The notes: a model not told the origin generated them from the sequence alone. Shown: positions 12,001-21,239, counted from the first letter of the stretch. The stretch: 64,000 bases of DNA from Rhodanobacter sp. (GCA_004322005.1 SCRF01000049.1:62001-126000), one strand, 5' to 3'. Numbers and translations: made by a program.

Positions 12001-12971
12001 CGACCATCGCTGCACAGCAGTGCCTGCATCCACTGCTCGATCTGCGGCGACGGCGGGGATCCCAGACCGAGCCGCAGCCATTCCGCTTCGGCATGCCGCG
12101 TGGCGCCGTCGAACAGCCGCTGGCCCGCGTCGGCATCGTGCAACTGCGTGGTCAATGTCTTGGCGCCTTCCTGCGTGTCGGCCAGCCGGGTCCACAGCAG
12201 CAGCCGGATGCTGGCGCCGGGAGCGAGCGTGAACGGATGGCGCAGGCTGAACACCGGATCGAGCACGCAGCCGGTGGTGTTCGACAGCGCCGCGCCGGCC
12301 TGCATCGCCTGCGCCTCCCGCAGCGTGCGCCCGCGCCCCAGGAAGCGGGTGCGATCGGTTTCATGTGTCTGCGCGGCATCGGCCGGCTGCCCCTCGACCT
12401 GCAGTGCCTGCGCCGCCCAGATTTCTGGTTGACTGTCGCTGCGCCGCCGCCGGGTCGCCAGCAACAGGCCGTTCGGCGCATCCCAGTCGGTCTGCACGAA
12501 CATCTTGGAAAATGCCGGGTGGGTGTCGTCGTCGGCGACCGGGCCGAGCACCAGCTCGGCATACGAGGTCAACGACAGCGTGCGGGTTCGGTCGCCGTGG
12601 TTGCTCAGGGTGAGCCGGCGCAATTCGATATCGGCATCGTGGGCCACGGCGATGTCCAGCCGGCTGTGCAGGCTGTGGTGGCGGCCGCTGAAGCTGGCGC
12701 GGCCGGGGCTGAAACGTGCCGCATCGTCCGGCCTGGGCGTACCCAGCGGTTGCTGCGTTGCCGACCACACCGCGCCATCGGCCTCGTCGCGCAGCAGCAG
12801 GAAGCTGCCCCACGGATCGCCGGTGGGATCCTCCCGCCAGCGCGTTACCGCCATGCCGCGCCATCGACTGAAACCGGAGCCGCGGGTGCTCAGCATGGCG
12901 GTGTAGCGTCCATTGGACAGCAGCTGCATCTGCCCCTCGGCGGTGCGCAGTATCGACGGATGGGATGACAT
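9093..12971 (-). CDS. GH94-type protein corresponding to the C-terminal half of cyclic beta-1,2-glucan synthase (NdvB-like), no GT84 module
   Basis: MSSHPSILRTAEGQMQLLSNGRYTAML...GFSRWRGMAVTRWREDPTGDPWGSFLLLRD; ASGAYGYRDQLQDVMAL; GH94 catalytic region LIGTGDWNDGMNAVG; NPGYIKGYPPGVRENGGQYTH. Confidence 0.87.
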   Translation of the reverse strand: MSSHPSILRTAEGQMQLLSNGRYTAMLSTRGSGFSRWRGMAVTRWREDPTGDPWGSFLLLRDEADGAVWSATQQPLGTPRPDDAARFSPGRASFSGRHHSLHSRLDIAVAHDADIELRRLTLSNHGDRTRTLSLTSYAELVLGPVADDDTHPAFSKMFVQTDWDAPNGLLLATRRRRSDSQPEIWAAQALQVEGQPADAAQTHETDRTRFLGRGRTLREAQAMQAGAALSNTTGCVLDPVFSLRHPFTLAPGASIRLLLWTRLADTQEGAKTLTTQLHDADAGQRLFDGATRHAEAEWLRLGLGSPPSPQIEQWMQALLCSDGRQRAAPAQLARGHGGAPTLWAAGISGDRPIALLCLHGHAGLAQLDQLLLAQRWWRSRQLAFDVVLLNMPAGEAGDTLQQALEPRVRAQQEQLKPDGTAPRAELFCLRDDSIGEDLRDGLLTVARLVLDAAAPARAAGPGHVAAPVPAAIRTSVAADASPVDADTLEFANGHGGFVDDGRAYRIELDNERPVPAPWVNVIANPAFGFIVGAEGGGYAWSQNSQQNPLTPWPNDPVSDMPHDVIYLRDEDNGALWSATAAPIRAAGARYRVTHGKGWSRFDTDAHGIELELTQCVPIADTLKLSRLRLRNRSSRTRRLSVTGYVEWALGANGSTPAPFVLTSRDEGSGAVFARNRWRAGFDGRVAFFDLAGAQHSLSGDRAELLGALGSVAHPAALLDNTPLSGRLGAGLDPCAALLTRIELPPRTQIDLLFLLGDADDEAAAQALVEQYRATDIDRVLRDVAAQWNGLLDTVQVRTPDRAMDILLNDWLLYQVTACRLWARTAYYQASGAYGYRDQLQDVMALCVSRPDLAREHLLRAAGRQFAEGDVQHWWLPPGGQGIRTRIRDDRIWLAFVAMHYVNVSGDRAVLDAMLPFLQGQAIPDDATDAFFQPKASDVQVSVYEHCARAIDSSLGCGEHGLPLIGTGDWNDGMNAVGAGGRGESSWLGWFLLSAIEAFAPVAEQRDDGARAGTWRRHAAELRQALEQAWDGQWYRRGYYDDGSPLGSQQSDQCRIDTIAQSWSVIAGAADRQHAATAMASVDRLLVDHEHRLARLFTPPFDQDGAENPGYIKGYPPGVRENGGQYTHGAVWSIFAWAGLGDGERAAGLFDLLNPIRHSDSAEAVARYKVEPYVVSADVYSVAPHVGRGGWTWYTGSAAWLYRAGLEAVLGFHLRGDRLHLDPCIPRHWPGFRISYRYRGRQHATLHEIDVENPDQVCRGIAVVEMDGQTLDAGAAIALADDGQTHRLRVVLG

Positions 12972-13248
12972 GGGCTGGACACACTCCGGCAGGTGCTCGG
13001 TGGCACTGATGAGAGAGAGCAGCGTACGACCGCGACGGGGTAATACCGTGTGAAAGCCGTTGCGGCTGCCTCCCTGCACAAGATTCATGCATCCGGCGCG
13101 GCACACTGTCGGGCGGGCTTGAACGGTGCGGCTGCACGAATGCGGGCGGCAGTTGTCTCAGTCCGGGTGAAGGCCCGGTGCATGAAACCACCATGCCGGC
13201 GTGTCCCGCGCTGCCTGAGCCGAGCCTGCCCTTATCCACGCCATCTGG

Positions 13249-14577
13249 ATGTTGCCGATGTCCCAGCTTTGCGCACTTGCGGACGAAGCCATGCTCGAGC
13301 GGTTGCAGCGAGCCGCCTTCGGCTATTTCGTGGAGACCATGAATCCCGCCAACGGGCTGGTGCCCGACACCTCGCGCGAGAACTCGCCGGTCAGCATCGC
13401 GGTGGTGGGGTTTGCGCTGTCGGTCTATCCGGCGGGTGTCGAGCGCGGCTGGATGGAGCGCACCGAGGCGATGCGGCGCAGCCTGCTGGCGCTGCGTTTC
13501 TTTCGCGACAGCGACCAGAGCGGTGGCCCGGAGGCGACCGGCTACAAGGGTTTCTACTACCACTTTCTCGACATCCATTCCGGCGCGCGCGTGTGGCGGT
13601 CCGAACTGTCGATGATCGACAGCGCGCTGCTGCTGGCCGGCGCGCTCACCGCGGCCACCTACTTCAGCGCCGAAACGGCCGAGGAAACCGAGCTGCGCGA
13701 ACTGGCCGACCTGCTGTATCGCCGGGTCGACTGGTGCTGGTCGCAAGACGGCGGCGGCACCATCCGCCAGGGCTGGAAGCCCGAATGCGGTTTCCTGCAC
13801 TATGGCTGGGAGGGCTACAGCGAGGCGACCGTGCTGTATGCGCTGGCGCTGGGTTCGCCCACCCATCCGATTTCCGCCGATTGCTACCCGGCATGGACCG
13901 GCACCTACCAGTGGGAGAATCTGTACGATGAGGACTTCCTCTATGCCGGCCCGCTGTTCGAGCATCACTTCTCGCACGCATGGATCGACTTTCGCGGTAT
14001 CCGCGACCGCTTCATGCGCGAAAAGGGTTCGGACTATTTCGAGAACAGTCGGCGCGCCGTGTTCGTGCAGCGCAAATACGCCGGGCTGAACCCGCAGGAG
14101 TTCGTCGGCTACGACGAAAATTGCTGGGGGCTGTCGGCCTGTGACGGACCCAGCGACGAGCGTCCGGACGTGCGCAACGAGCACCGGCGCCTGTTCGGCT
14201 ATGCCGCCCGCGGCGTGCCGTACGGGCCGGACGACGGCACCCTGTCGCCACCGGCCGTGCTGGCGTCGCTGCCGTTCGCGCCGGAGCTGGCACTGGCGGC
14301 CATCCGCAACATCCTGCTGCGTTATCCGCAAGTGCTCAGCAACGACCGCCTCGCCACCAGTTTCAATGCCACGCTGGTCGGCAGCGACGGGCAGCCGTGG
14401 GTGTCGCCCGGCCACTACGGACTGGATCAGGGGATCGTGTTCATGATGATCGAAAACCATCGCAGCGAGCGGATCTGGCAACTGATGCACGGCTGCCGCT
14501 ACCTCGGCGACGGCTTGCGCAACGCAGGTTTCGAGGGCGGCTGGTTGCAGCAGCCCGCCGCCGGGGGAGCCGGCTGA
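13249..14577 (+). CDS. glycoamylase-like (PF10091/GH144-type) protein, putative endo-beta-1,2-glucanase
   Basis: LQRAAFGYFVETMNPANGLVPDTSRENSPVSIAVVGFALSVYP; GWEGYSEATVLYALALGSPTHP; GPLFEHHFSHAWIDFRG; NCWGLSACDGP. Confidence 0.83.
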   Translation: MLPMSQLCALADEAMLERLQRAAFGYFVETMNPANGLVPDTSRENSPVSIAVVGFALSVYPAGVERGWMERTEAMRRSLLALRFFRDSDQSGGPEATGYKGFYYHFLDIHSGARVWRSELSMIDSALLLAGALTAATYFSAETAEETELRELADLLYRRVDWCWSQDGGGTIRQGWKPECGFLHYGWEGYSEATVLYALALGSPTHPISADCYPAWTGTYQWENLYDEDFLYAGPLFEHHFSHAWIDFRGIRDRFMREKGSDYFENSRRAVFVQRKYAGLNPQEFVGYDENCWGLSACDGPSDERPDVRNEHRRLFGYAARGVPYGPDDGTLSPPAVLASLPFAPELALAAIRNILLRYPQVLSNDRLATSFNATLVGSDGQPWVSPGHYGLDQGIVFMMIENHRSERIWQLMHGCRYLGDGLRNAGFEGGWLQQPAAGGAG

Positions 14578-16100
14578 TGGCCGCACGATTCGACGCCACC
14601 GTGCGCACACCGCAGGATGCCTTCGAGCGCAGGCGCATCGCCGACATCCACCCCGAGTCATGGAACAATCCCGAACCCACCGGCCGCTACCAGCTGGTGA
14701 TCGTCGGTGCCGGACCGGCCGGGCTTGCCGCTGCCGAGGATGCGGCGGCGCTCGGCACCCGGGTGGCGCTGATCGAACGACACCTGATCGGCGGCACCTG
14801 CTTCAACACCGGTTGCGTGCCCTCCAAGACGCTGATCCGCACAGCCACCGCATATGCCCAGATGCGCGACGCCACCCGCTACGGGGCGCAGGTGCCGGGC
14901 GACATCCAGGTCGATTTCGCCGCCGTGATGGAGCGCGTGCGACGCATCCGCAGCCACATCAGCGCCACCGCCTCGGTGCGTCGACTGGCCGCCAGCGGCG
15001 TGGACGTCTATTTCGGCAACGTGCGCTTCAACGGGGCCGACCGATTGTGCGTCAACGGCCAGCAACTGTGCTTCGACAAGGCACTGATCGCGACCGGCGC
15101 GCGGCCGCATATCCCCGCCATCGCCGGCCTCAAGGAAGCCGGCTTCCTCACCAACGCCACGGTGTTCGACCTCACCGAACTGCCGCCGCGACTGCTGGTG
15201 ATCGGCGGCGGTCCGCTGGGTTGTGAACTGGCGCAGGCGTTTCAGCGGCTGGGCTCCCGCGTCACCATCGTGCAGGACCTGCCGCTGTTCCTTGCACGCG
15301 AGGAACGCGATGCGGCACAGATTCTCTCCGACGCTTTCGCGCGCGAAGGCATCGAGGTGCGCCTGAACACCACCGCGACCGGCGTGCGCACGGAGGGCGG
15401 CTGCAAGCTGGTCGACCTGCTCAGCGCCGATTACCACAGCACGATCGAGGTCGATGCGATTCTCACCGGTGTCGGCCGCCGGCCCAACGTGCACGGGCTC
15501 GACCTCGAGGCCGCCGGGGTCGATTACGACGAAGCCGGCGGCATCGCGGTCGACGATCAGCTGCGCACCAGCAACCCGCGAATCTATGCCGCCGGCGATG
15601 TCTGCCTCGACGACATGTACACCGACATCGCGGCGGAATCGGCCCGCATCGTGGTGCGCAATGCGTTGCTTGGCGGTCGCGAATGTCTGAGCCGGCTGGT
15701 CATCCCCTGGTGCACCTACACCGACCCGGAAATCGCCCACGTCGGCATGTACGTGCGCGAGGCCAACCGGCAGGGCATCCCGGTGAAGACCTTCACCGTT
15801 CCCATGCATGAAAGCGACCGGGCGATTACCGACAGCGAGGAGAGTGGCTTCGTCAAGATCCATGTCCGCGATGGCGGCGACCGGATCCTCGGCGCTACCA
15901 TCGTGGCCCGGCATGCCGGCGACATGATCAACGAGATCACCCTGGCGATGGTGGCGGGTATCGGCCTGCGCACGCTGGCGCGGGTGATCCATGCCTACCC
16001 CACCAAGACCGAGGCGATCCGTCAGGCCGCCATCGCCTACAACCGCACGCGTCTGACGCCACGCATCCTGGCGCGGCTGCACGGCTGGCTGACGCGCTGA
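14577..16100 (+). CDS. mercuric reductase-like FAD-dependent pyridine nucleotide-disulfide oxidoreductase
   Basis: VIVGAGPAGLAAAEDAAALG, redox CxxxxC GGTCFNTGCVPSKTLIR, ATG overlaps GH144 stop (tgATG), HAYPTKTEAIRQ C-terminus. Confidence 0.9.
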   Translation: MAARFDATVRTPQDAFERRRIADIHPESWNNPEPTGRYQLVIVGAGPAGLAAAEDAAALGTRVALIERHLIGGTCFNTGCVPSKTLIRTATAYAQMRDATRYGAQVPGDIQVDFAAVMERVRRIRSHISATASVRRLAASGVDVYFGNVRFNGADRLCVNGQQLCFDKALIATGARPHIPAIAGLKEAGFLTNATVFDLTELPPRLLVIGGGPLGCELAQAFQRLGSRVTIVQDLPLFLAREERDAAQILSDAFAREGIEVRLNTTATGVRTEGGCKLVDLLSADYHSTIEVDAILTGVGRRPNVHGLDLEAAGVDYDEAGGIAVDDQLRTSNPRIYAAGDVCLDDMYTDIAAESARIVVRNALLGGRECLSRLVIPWCTYTDPEIAHVGMYVREANRQGIPVKTFTVPMHESDRAITDSEESGFVKIHVRDGGDRILGATIVARHAGDMINEITLAMVAGIGLRTLARVIHAYPTKTEAIRQAAIAYNRTRLTPRILARLHGWLTR

Positions 16101-16188
16101 TCCAGGTCACGCCGGCTGGTCGCCGGCACGTCCATCATTCGCCGCTCGGGATGGCGGCGGTTCCTCCACTTCACACTAAGGAAATCCT

Positions 16189-17094
16189 ATGCAACTGGGC
16201 ATGATCGGACTCGGCAAGATGGGTGCCAACATGGCGCAACGGCTGCTCAAGGGCGGTCACAAGGTCGTCGGCTTCGACCCCAGCGCGGATGCGCGCGGGG
16301 GCTTCGAAAGCAAGGGCGGGGCAACGGCCGGCTCGCTGCAGGCACTGGTCGAGGCGTTGCCGACGCCGCGCGTGCTGTGGATGATGGTGCCGTCCGGCCA
16401 GATCACCGACGACACCGTCGACGCGCTGCTGCCGCTGCTGGCAAAAGGTGACAGCGTGATCGACGGCGGCAACTCGAACTACAAGGATACGCTGCGACGG
16501 GCACGGACCTGTGCCGGCAAGGGTCTGAACTATGTCGACTGCGGCACCAGCGGCGGCGTGTGGGGCCTGGCCGAGGGCTACAGCATGATGATCGGCGGCG
16601 ACGAGACAGTGGTCGACACGCTGACGCCGATCTTCCAGACGCTGGCGCCGGGCAAGGACAAGGGCTGGGGCCGGGTCGGCCCGGTCGGTGCCGGCCACTT
16701 CACCAAGATGGTCCACAACGGCATCGAGTACGGCCTGATGCAGGCGTATGCCGAAGGCTTCTCGATACTGCAGCACAAAACGGAGTTCAGCCTGGACCTG
16801 CACCAGATCGGCGAGATCTGGCGTTACGGCAGCGTGGTGCGCTCGTGGCTGCTGGAGCTGACCACCGATGCGCTGGGCAAGAACCCGACGATGGAAGGCA
16901 TCGCACCCTACGTGGTCGATTCCGGCGAAGGCCGCTGGACCGTCGACGCCGCGATCGAACTCAGCGTGCCCGCCCCGGTGATCACACTGGCCCTGATGGA
17001 ACGCTTTCGCTCGCGCGACAGCGACTCGTTCTCCGACAAGCTGCTGGCCTCGATGCGCAACGAATTCGGCGGGCATGCGATCAAGAAGGAGTAG
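16189..17094 (+). CDS. gnd: 6-phosphogluconate dehydrogenase, decarboxylating (short type)
   Basis: MQLGMIGLGKMGANMAQRLLKGGHKVVGFD; IDGGNSNYKDT; DCGTSGGVWGLAEGYSMMIGGD; KMVHNGIEYGLMQAYAEGF. Confidence 0.93.
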   Translation: MQLGMIGLGKMGANMAQRLLKGGHKVVGFDPSADARGGFESKGGATAGSLQALVEALPTPRVLWMMVPSGQITDDTVDALLPLLAKGDSVIDGGNSNYKDTLRRARTCAGKGLNYVDCGTSGGVWGLAEGYSMMIGGDETVVDTLTPIFQTLAPGKDKGWGRVGPVGAGHFTKMVHNGIEYGLMQAYAEGFSILQHKTEFSLDLHQIGEIWRYGSVVRSWLLELTTDALGKNPTMEGIAPYVVDSGEGRWTVDAAIELSVPAPVITLALMERFRSRDSDSFSDKLLASMRNEFGGHAIKKE

Positions 17095-17144
17095 GCAAGC
17101 GTCAGCGACGTCATCGCCTTGCCGGCCTGCTCAGGCCGATCGCG

Positions 17145-17265
17145 GTAGGAGCGCACCCTGTGCGCGAAAAGCTCCAATCCGCCATCCCGTAGGAGCCCAC
17201 CCTGTGGGCGAAACGCTCTTGCGGCACCAAGGCCAGAGCTTTTCGCGCACAGGGTGCGCTCCTAC
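17145..17265. repeat. Compound REP: subtype A arms with a single subtype C REP in the loop
   Basis: gtaggagcgcaccctgtgcgcgaaaagct ... gtaggagcccaccctgtgggcgaaacgctctt (from 17189) ... agagcttttcgcgcacagggtgcgctcctac. Confidence 0.93.
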
Positions 17266-17525
17266 GGATTGCCTGGTGGGCGTGGGGTGCGGCGGCGCAC
17301 GATGCCGTAGGTGCCGATCACCAGCCAGGCCACCTGCATCACGAACGCCGACGCATTGAAGGCGCCGAACAGCAGCGACAGCATCACGCCGATCGCGCCG
17401 ACGACGTTCATCAGCTGGTAGGTCAGCCCGTTGCCGTGCAGCTTGTGCGCCTGCAGCAGCAGGAACGCCAGCAGCACCAGCGCCACACCGAGATAGCCGG
17501 CCCAGTCGTACCATGGAATCGTCAT
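17262..17525 (-). CDS. small integral membrane protein (CBU_0592-like)
   Basis: MTIPWYDWAGYLGVALVLLAFLLLQAHKLHGNGLTYQLMNVVGAIGVMLSLLFGAFNASAFVMQVAWLVIGTYGIVRRR; overlaps end of rlmB; stop TAG lies inside the REP. Confidence 0.75.
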   Translation of the reverse strand: MTIPWYDWAGYLGVALVLLAFLLLQAHKLHGNGLTYQLMNVVGAIGVMLSLLFGAFNASAFVMQVAWLVIGTYGIVRRRTPRPPGNP

Positions 17526-18268
17526 CGCGACCTGCTCCGCTGACGCAGTGCCTCGAACAACACGATGCCGGTGGCGACCGAGACGTTGAGGCTCTCCATC
17601 GTGCCCGGCATCGGGATCTGCACCACGAAATCGCACAGCTCGCGGGTCAGCCGGCGCATGCCCTCGCCCTCGCCGCCCAGCACCAGCGCCACCGGTCCCC
17701 TGAAGTCGACGCCGTACAGCGGAGCGTCGGTGTCGCCGGCCAGGCCGGTGATCCACACGCCGGCATCCTTCAGCTCGCGCAGCGTGCGGGCCAGGTTGGT
17801 CACCGCGATCAGCGGCACCCGGTCGGCGCCGCCGGCCGAAGCGCGGCGCACCACCGGGGTCAGACCCACCGCGCGATCCTTCGGCACGATCACCGCGGTG
17901 ACTTTCGCCGCCGCCGCACTGCGCAGGCAGGCACCCAGGTTGTGCGGATCGGTGACGCCGTCGAGCACCAGCACCAGGGTGTCGCTGCCGTCGCGCGCCA
18001 GCAGCGCGGCCAGGTCGTTCTCATGCGCCAGCGGCGGCGCCTCGTAGAGTGCCACCACGCCCTGGTGGCGCGCTTCGCCGGCCAGCTTGTCCAGCTGTTC
18101 GCGCGGACGGTGCTGCACCGGAATCTTCAGCGCCTTCGCCCGTTCGGCCAGTTCCTGCACGCGTGCGTTGCGCTGGCCGTTCTCCACCAGCAGCTCGCGC
18201 ACGCGCTCGGCGTCGTTGCTCAACGCGCCTTCGACCGGGTTGATCCCGACGATCCAACTCTCGCTCAT
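17522..18268 (-). CDS. rlmB: 23S rRNA (guanosine(2251)-2'-O)-methyltransferase
   Basis: SPOUT motifs VLDGVTDPHNLGACLRSA, LVLGGEGEGMRRLTRELCDFVVQIPMPGTMESLNVSVATGIVLFEA. Confidence 0.95.
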   Translation of the reverse strand: MSESWIVGINPVEGALSNDAERVRELLVENGQRNARVQELAERAKALKIPVQHRPREQLDKLAGEARHQGVVALYEAPPLAHENDLAALLARDGSDTLVLVLDGVTDPHNLGACLRSAAAAKVTAVIVPKDRAVGLTPVVRRASAGGADRVPLIAVTNLARTLRELKDAGVWITGLAGDTDAPLYGVDFRGPVALVLGGEGEGMRRLTRELCDFVVQIPMPGTMESLNVSVATGIVLFEALRQRSRSR

Positions 18269-20979
18269 GGCTGGCCTTTCGGTTTCGGTTTCGATCGGCG
18301 GCGGGGCCTCTTGCCCGGCGCCGCAGTCGCCGCCGCGGCCGGTGCCGGGCCGCGCTTGCCGGCGCCTTCCTTGCGCGGGCGGCGGGCGGGCTGTGGTTGC
18401 CCGGCGGCCGGTGCATGCTGCGACGGCTGCCCGCCTGCCGGTCGGGCACCGGCGGTGCGCGAGCGCGAACGCGGCGGCAGGTTATCGTGCAACGCAGTTT
18501 GAGCTGCGGCAGGTGCGGGAGCTACGGCCACCGGCTCCTTGCGGCCGAACGCACGGCCGATCGCCTTGGCCGCCTTGCCGAACATGCCCTGCGCCTTGAC
18601 CGGCTTGGCCGCCTGCGGCAACGAATAGCGTTCGCCGCTGGCGGCATAGTCGTACGCCTTGCCGCTGCGCGGAGGCACCACGGCCCGCGTTGGCACCATC
18701 TTGAAGTCGATCTTGCGATCCTCCAGGCTGGCACGCAGCACCTGCACCCGCACGTGGTCGCCGAGCCGGAACTGGGTGCCGGTGCGCTCGCCCTTGAGCA
18801 ACTTGCGCACCGCATCGAAGTGGTAGTAATCGTTGGCCAGCTGGCTGATGTGCACCAGCCCGGACACCTTCGATTCGTCCAGCTCGACGAACAGGCCGAA
18901 CGAGGTGACGCCAGCGACCACGCCCTCGAACTCGCTGCCGATGTGCTTGGACATCCAGGCGCACTTGAAGCGCTCGTCGACGTCGCGCTCGGCCTCCTCG
19001 GCACGTCGTTCGCGCTGCGAGCAATGGATCGCCATGCCGGCCATCTCGCCGGGGCTGTAGCTGTAATCGCCCGGCTTGCCGCCGGCCAGCGCATGACGGA
19101 TCGCCCGGTGCACCAGCAGATCCGGATAGCGCCGGATCGGCGAGGTGAAATGCGCATACGCCTGCAGCGACAGGCCGAAGTGGCCGCGGTTGTCCGGCTG
19201 GTACGCCGCCATGCTCTGCGAACGCAGCAGCACCGACTGGATCAGCTCGCGCTCGGGCCGGTCGTGCACCATCCGCAGCACCTCGGCGTAATCGGCCGGC
19301 GTGACCTCCGCCACCGGCGGCATGCTCAGCTTGAACTCGCGCAGGAACTGCTGCAGATCCTCGTATTTCTCGGCCGGCGGCGGCTCGTGCGCGCGGAACA
19401 GCGCGGGGATCTTCTTCTTCTCCAGGAACAGCGCCGCCTGCACGTTGGCGGCGATCATGCATTCCTCGATCAGCTTGTGCGCGTCGTTGCGCTCGGTGGC
19501 GCCCATCGACTCCACGCCACCGGTCTGGTCGAGGCGGAACTTCACCTCCGGCGTCTCGAAATCGATCGCGCCACGGCGCTTGCGCTGCGCCGCCATCAGC
19601 TTGTACAGCACGTGCAGGTTGCCCAGCTGCGGCAGTACATCGGCCACTTCGTGGCGCGCATCGGCGTCGTTCAGGCCGACCACCTGCCACACCTTGTCGT
19701 AGGTGAGCCGCGCATGCGAGCGCATCACCGCATCATAGAACTTCGCCTTGCTCACCGCGCCGTCGGCATCGACGATCATGTCGCACACCATGCACAGCCG
19801 CTCGACCTTCGGCATCAGCGAGCAGATGCCGTTGGACAGCGTCTCCGGCAGCATCGGCACCACGAAACCGGGGAAGTAGGTCGAGGTGCTGCGCTCGTAC
19901 GCCTCGCGATCCAGCGCGCTGCCGACCGCCACGTAGTGCGACACGTCGGCGATTGCCACCAGCAGCCGGAAACCGCCGCCGCGGCGCGGTTCGGCATACA
20001 CCGCATCGTCGAAATCGCGCGCGTCGGCGCCGTCGATCGTCACCAGCGGCAGCTGGCGGATATCCACGCGGCCCTCGCGTTCGGCGGCGCTCACCTGCGC
20101 TTCCACCTGCGCGGCGTCGCGCAGCACTTCCGGCGGGAATTCGTGCGGCAGGTCGTGGCTGGCGATCGCCATCTCCACCACCAGCGAGGGTTCCAGACGC
20201 TCGCCCAGCACGGCGCGGATCGCCCCCAGCGGGCCGCGGTGCTGGGTCGGCGGCTCGGTGATCTCGGCCACCACGATCTGCCCGGCGCGCGCGCCCTGAT
20301 CCTGCCCCGGCGGGATCAGGATGTCCTGGTTCATGCGGCGGTCGTCCGGTGCCACCACCATCACGCCGTTCTCCACCACCACCCTGCCGACCAGCCGCGA
20401 CGAACGCCGCTGCAGCACTTCGGCGATCGCGCCCTGGCGGCGTCCGCGGCGGTCGATGCCGACCACGCTGGCCAGCACCTTGTCGCCATGCATCACCGTA
20501 CGCATCTGCTGCGGCGACAGGTACAGGTCGTCGCCGCCCTCATCGGGGCGCAGGAAGCCGTAGCCTTCGGCGTTGGCCAGCACCACGCCGGCGATCAGGT
20601 CGAGCTTCTGCGTCGGCGCATAGCCGCCGCGCCGGCCCAGCAGCAGCTGGCCGTCGCGCACCATCGCCGCGAGCCGCTTGCGCAGCGCGTCGAGATCGGT
20701 TTCGTCATGGATCTGGAGCGCCTCGGCGATGCGTGCCTCGGTCAGCAGTTCGCCGCGATCTTCCAGCAGGGCGAGGATCGCCTCGCGGCTGGGAATCGGG
20801 CGCTCGTAACGCAGCGCCTCGCGCTCGGCGTGCGGATCGCGTCCGGCGCCCACGGCCGGCTTGTTGCGTGGTCCGTCGCTGCCGCCTGACCGCGGCTTGC
20901 GACCGGCGGCTTTCGCCAGGCCTTTGGTCGACGGTGCATCGCGGCCCTTGCCGGATGTCGGGGGAGTTTTTCTGGTCAC
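18265..20979 (-). CDS. rnr: ribonuclease R
   Basis: GTG start MTRKTPPTSGKGR; TIDGADARDFDDAVYAE RNB motif; S1 domain; basic low-complexity C-tail; 4-nt overlap with rlmB. Confidence 0.95.
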   Translation of the reverse strand: MTRKTPPTSGKGRDAPSTKGLAKAAGRKPRSGGSDGPRNKPAVGAGRDPHAEREALRYERPIPSREAILALLEDRGELLTEARIAEALQIHDETDLDALRKRLAAMVRDGQLLLGRRGGYAPTQKLDLIAGVVLANAEGYGFLRPDEGGDDLYLSPQQMRTVMHGDKVLASVVGIDRRGRRQGAIAEVLQRRSSRLVGRVVVENGVMVVAPDDRRMNQDILIPPGQDQGARAGQIVVAEITEPPTQHRGPLGAIRAVLGERLEPSLVVEMAIASHDLPHEFPPEVLRDAAQVEAQVSAAEREGRVDIRQLPLVTIDGADARDFDDAVYAEPRRGGGFRLLVAIADVSHYVAVGSALDREAYERSTSTYFPGFVVPMLPETLSNGICSLMPKVERLCMVCDMIVDADGAVSKAKFYDAVMRSHARLTYDKVWQVVGLNDADARHEVADVLPQLGNLHVLYKLMAAQRKRRGAIDFETPEVKFRLDQTGGVESMGATERNDAHKLIEECMIAANVQAALFLEKKKIPALFRAHEPPPAEKYEDLQQFLREFKLSMPPVAEVTPADYAEVLRMVHDRPERELIQSVLLRSQSMAAYQPDNRGHFGLSLQAYAHFTSPIRRYPDLLVHRAIRHALAGGKPGDYSYSPGEMAGMAIHCSQRERRAEEAERDVDERFKCAWMSKHIGSEFEGVVAGVTSFGLFVELDESKVSGLVHISQLANDYYHFDAVRKLLKGERTGTQFRLGDHVRVQVLRASLEDRKIDFKMVPTRAVVPPRSGKAYDYAASGERYSLPQAAKPVKAQGMFGKAAKAIGRAFGRKEPVAVAPAPAAAQTALHDNLPPRSRSRTAGARPAGGQPSQHAPAAGQPQPARRPRKEGAGKRGPAPAAAATAAPGKRPRRRSKPKPKGQP

Positions 20980-21111
20980 TAAATGTCCTTGCGGTTTGCG
21001 CGGCGCGAAGGATGACACGACGCGCGTGATTGGGGTGAAAAGAGTTGACAAGCCCGCGGCAGGTGCCTACATTACGCGGCTCACGCAGCTCGCAGAGCAG
21101 TGTGACACCCT

Positions 21112-21198
21112 GCCCGGGTGGCGGAATTGGTAGACGCACTAGCTTCAGGTGCTAGCGGGGGCAACTCCGTGGAGGTTCGAGTCCTCTCCCGGGCACCA
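21112..21198 (+). tRNA. tRNA-Leu (anticodon CAG)
   Basis: gcccgggtggcggaattggtagacgcactagcttCAGgtgctagcgggggcaactccgtggaggttcgagtcctctcccgggcacca: acceptor stem, 7-nt anticodon loop, long variable arm, encoded CCA. Confidence 0.96.
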
Positions 21199-21206
21199 AT
21201 TGTAAA

Positions 21207-21239
21207 CGAAGGCCGCCTTGATGGCGGCCTTCGTTTTTT
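21207..21239 (+). terminator. Rho-independent terminator after tRNA-Leu
   Basis: cgaaggccgccttgatggcggccttcgtttttt. Confidence 0.9.

Noticed and set aside
9033-12968. 1311-aa plus-strand ORF opposite the GH94 gene
   Set aside because: Antisense shadow ORF rich in R/A/Q/G/H; opposite strand has clear GH94 motifs.
14577-16100. Mercury resistance (merA)
   Set aside because: No merR/T/P neighbours and no N-terminal HMA domain; generic disulfide oxidoreductase is safer.
18397-20889. 830-aa plus-strand ORF opposite rnr
   Set aside because: Antisense to ribonuclease R; compositional artefact.
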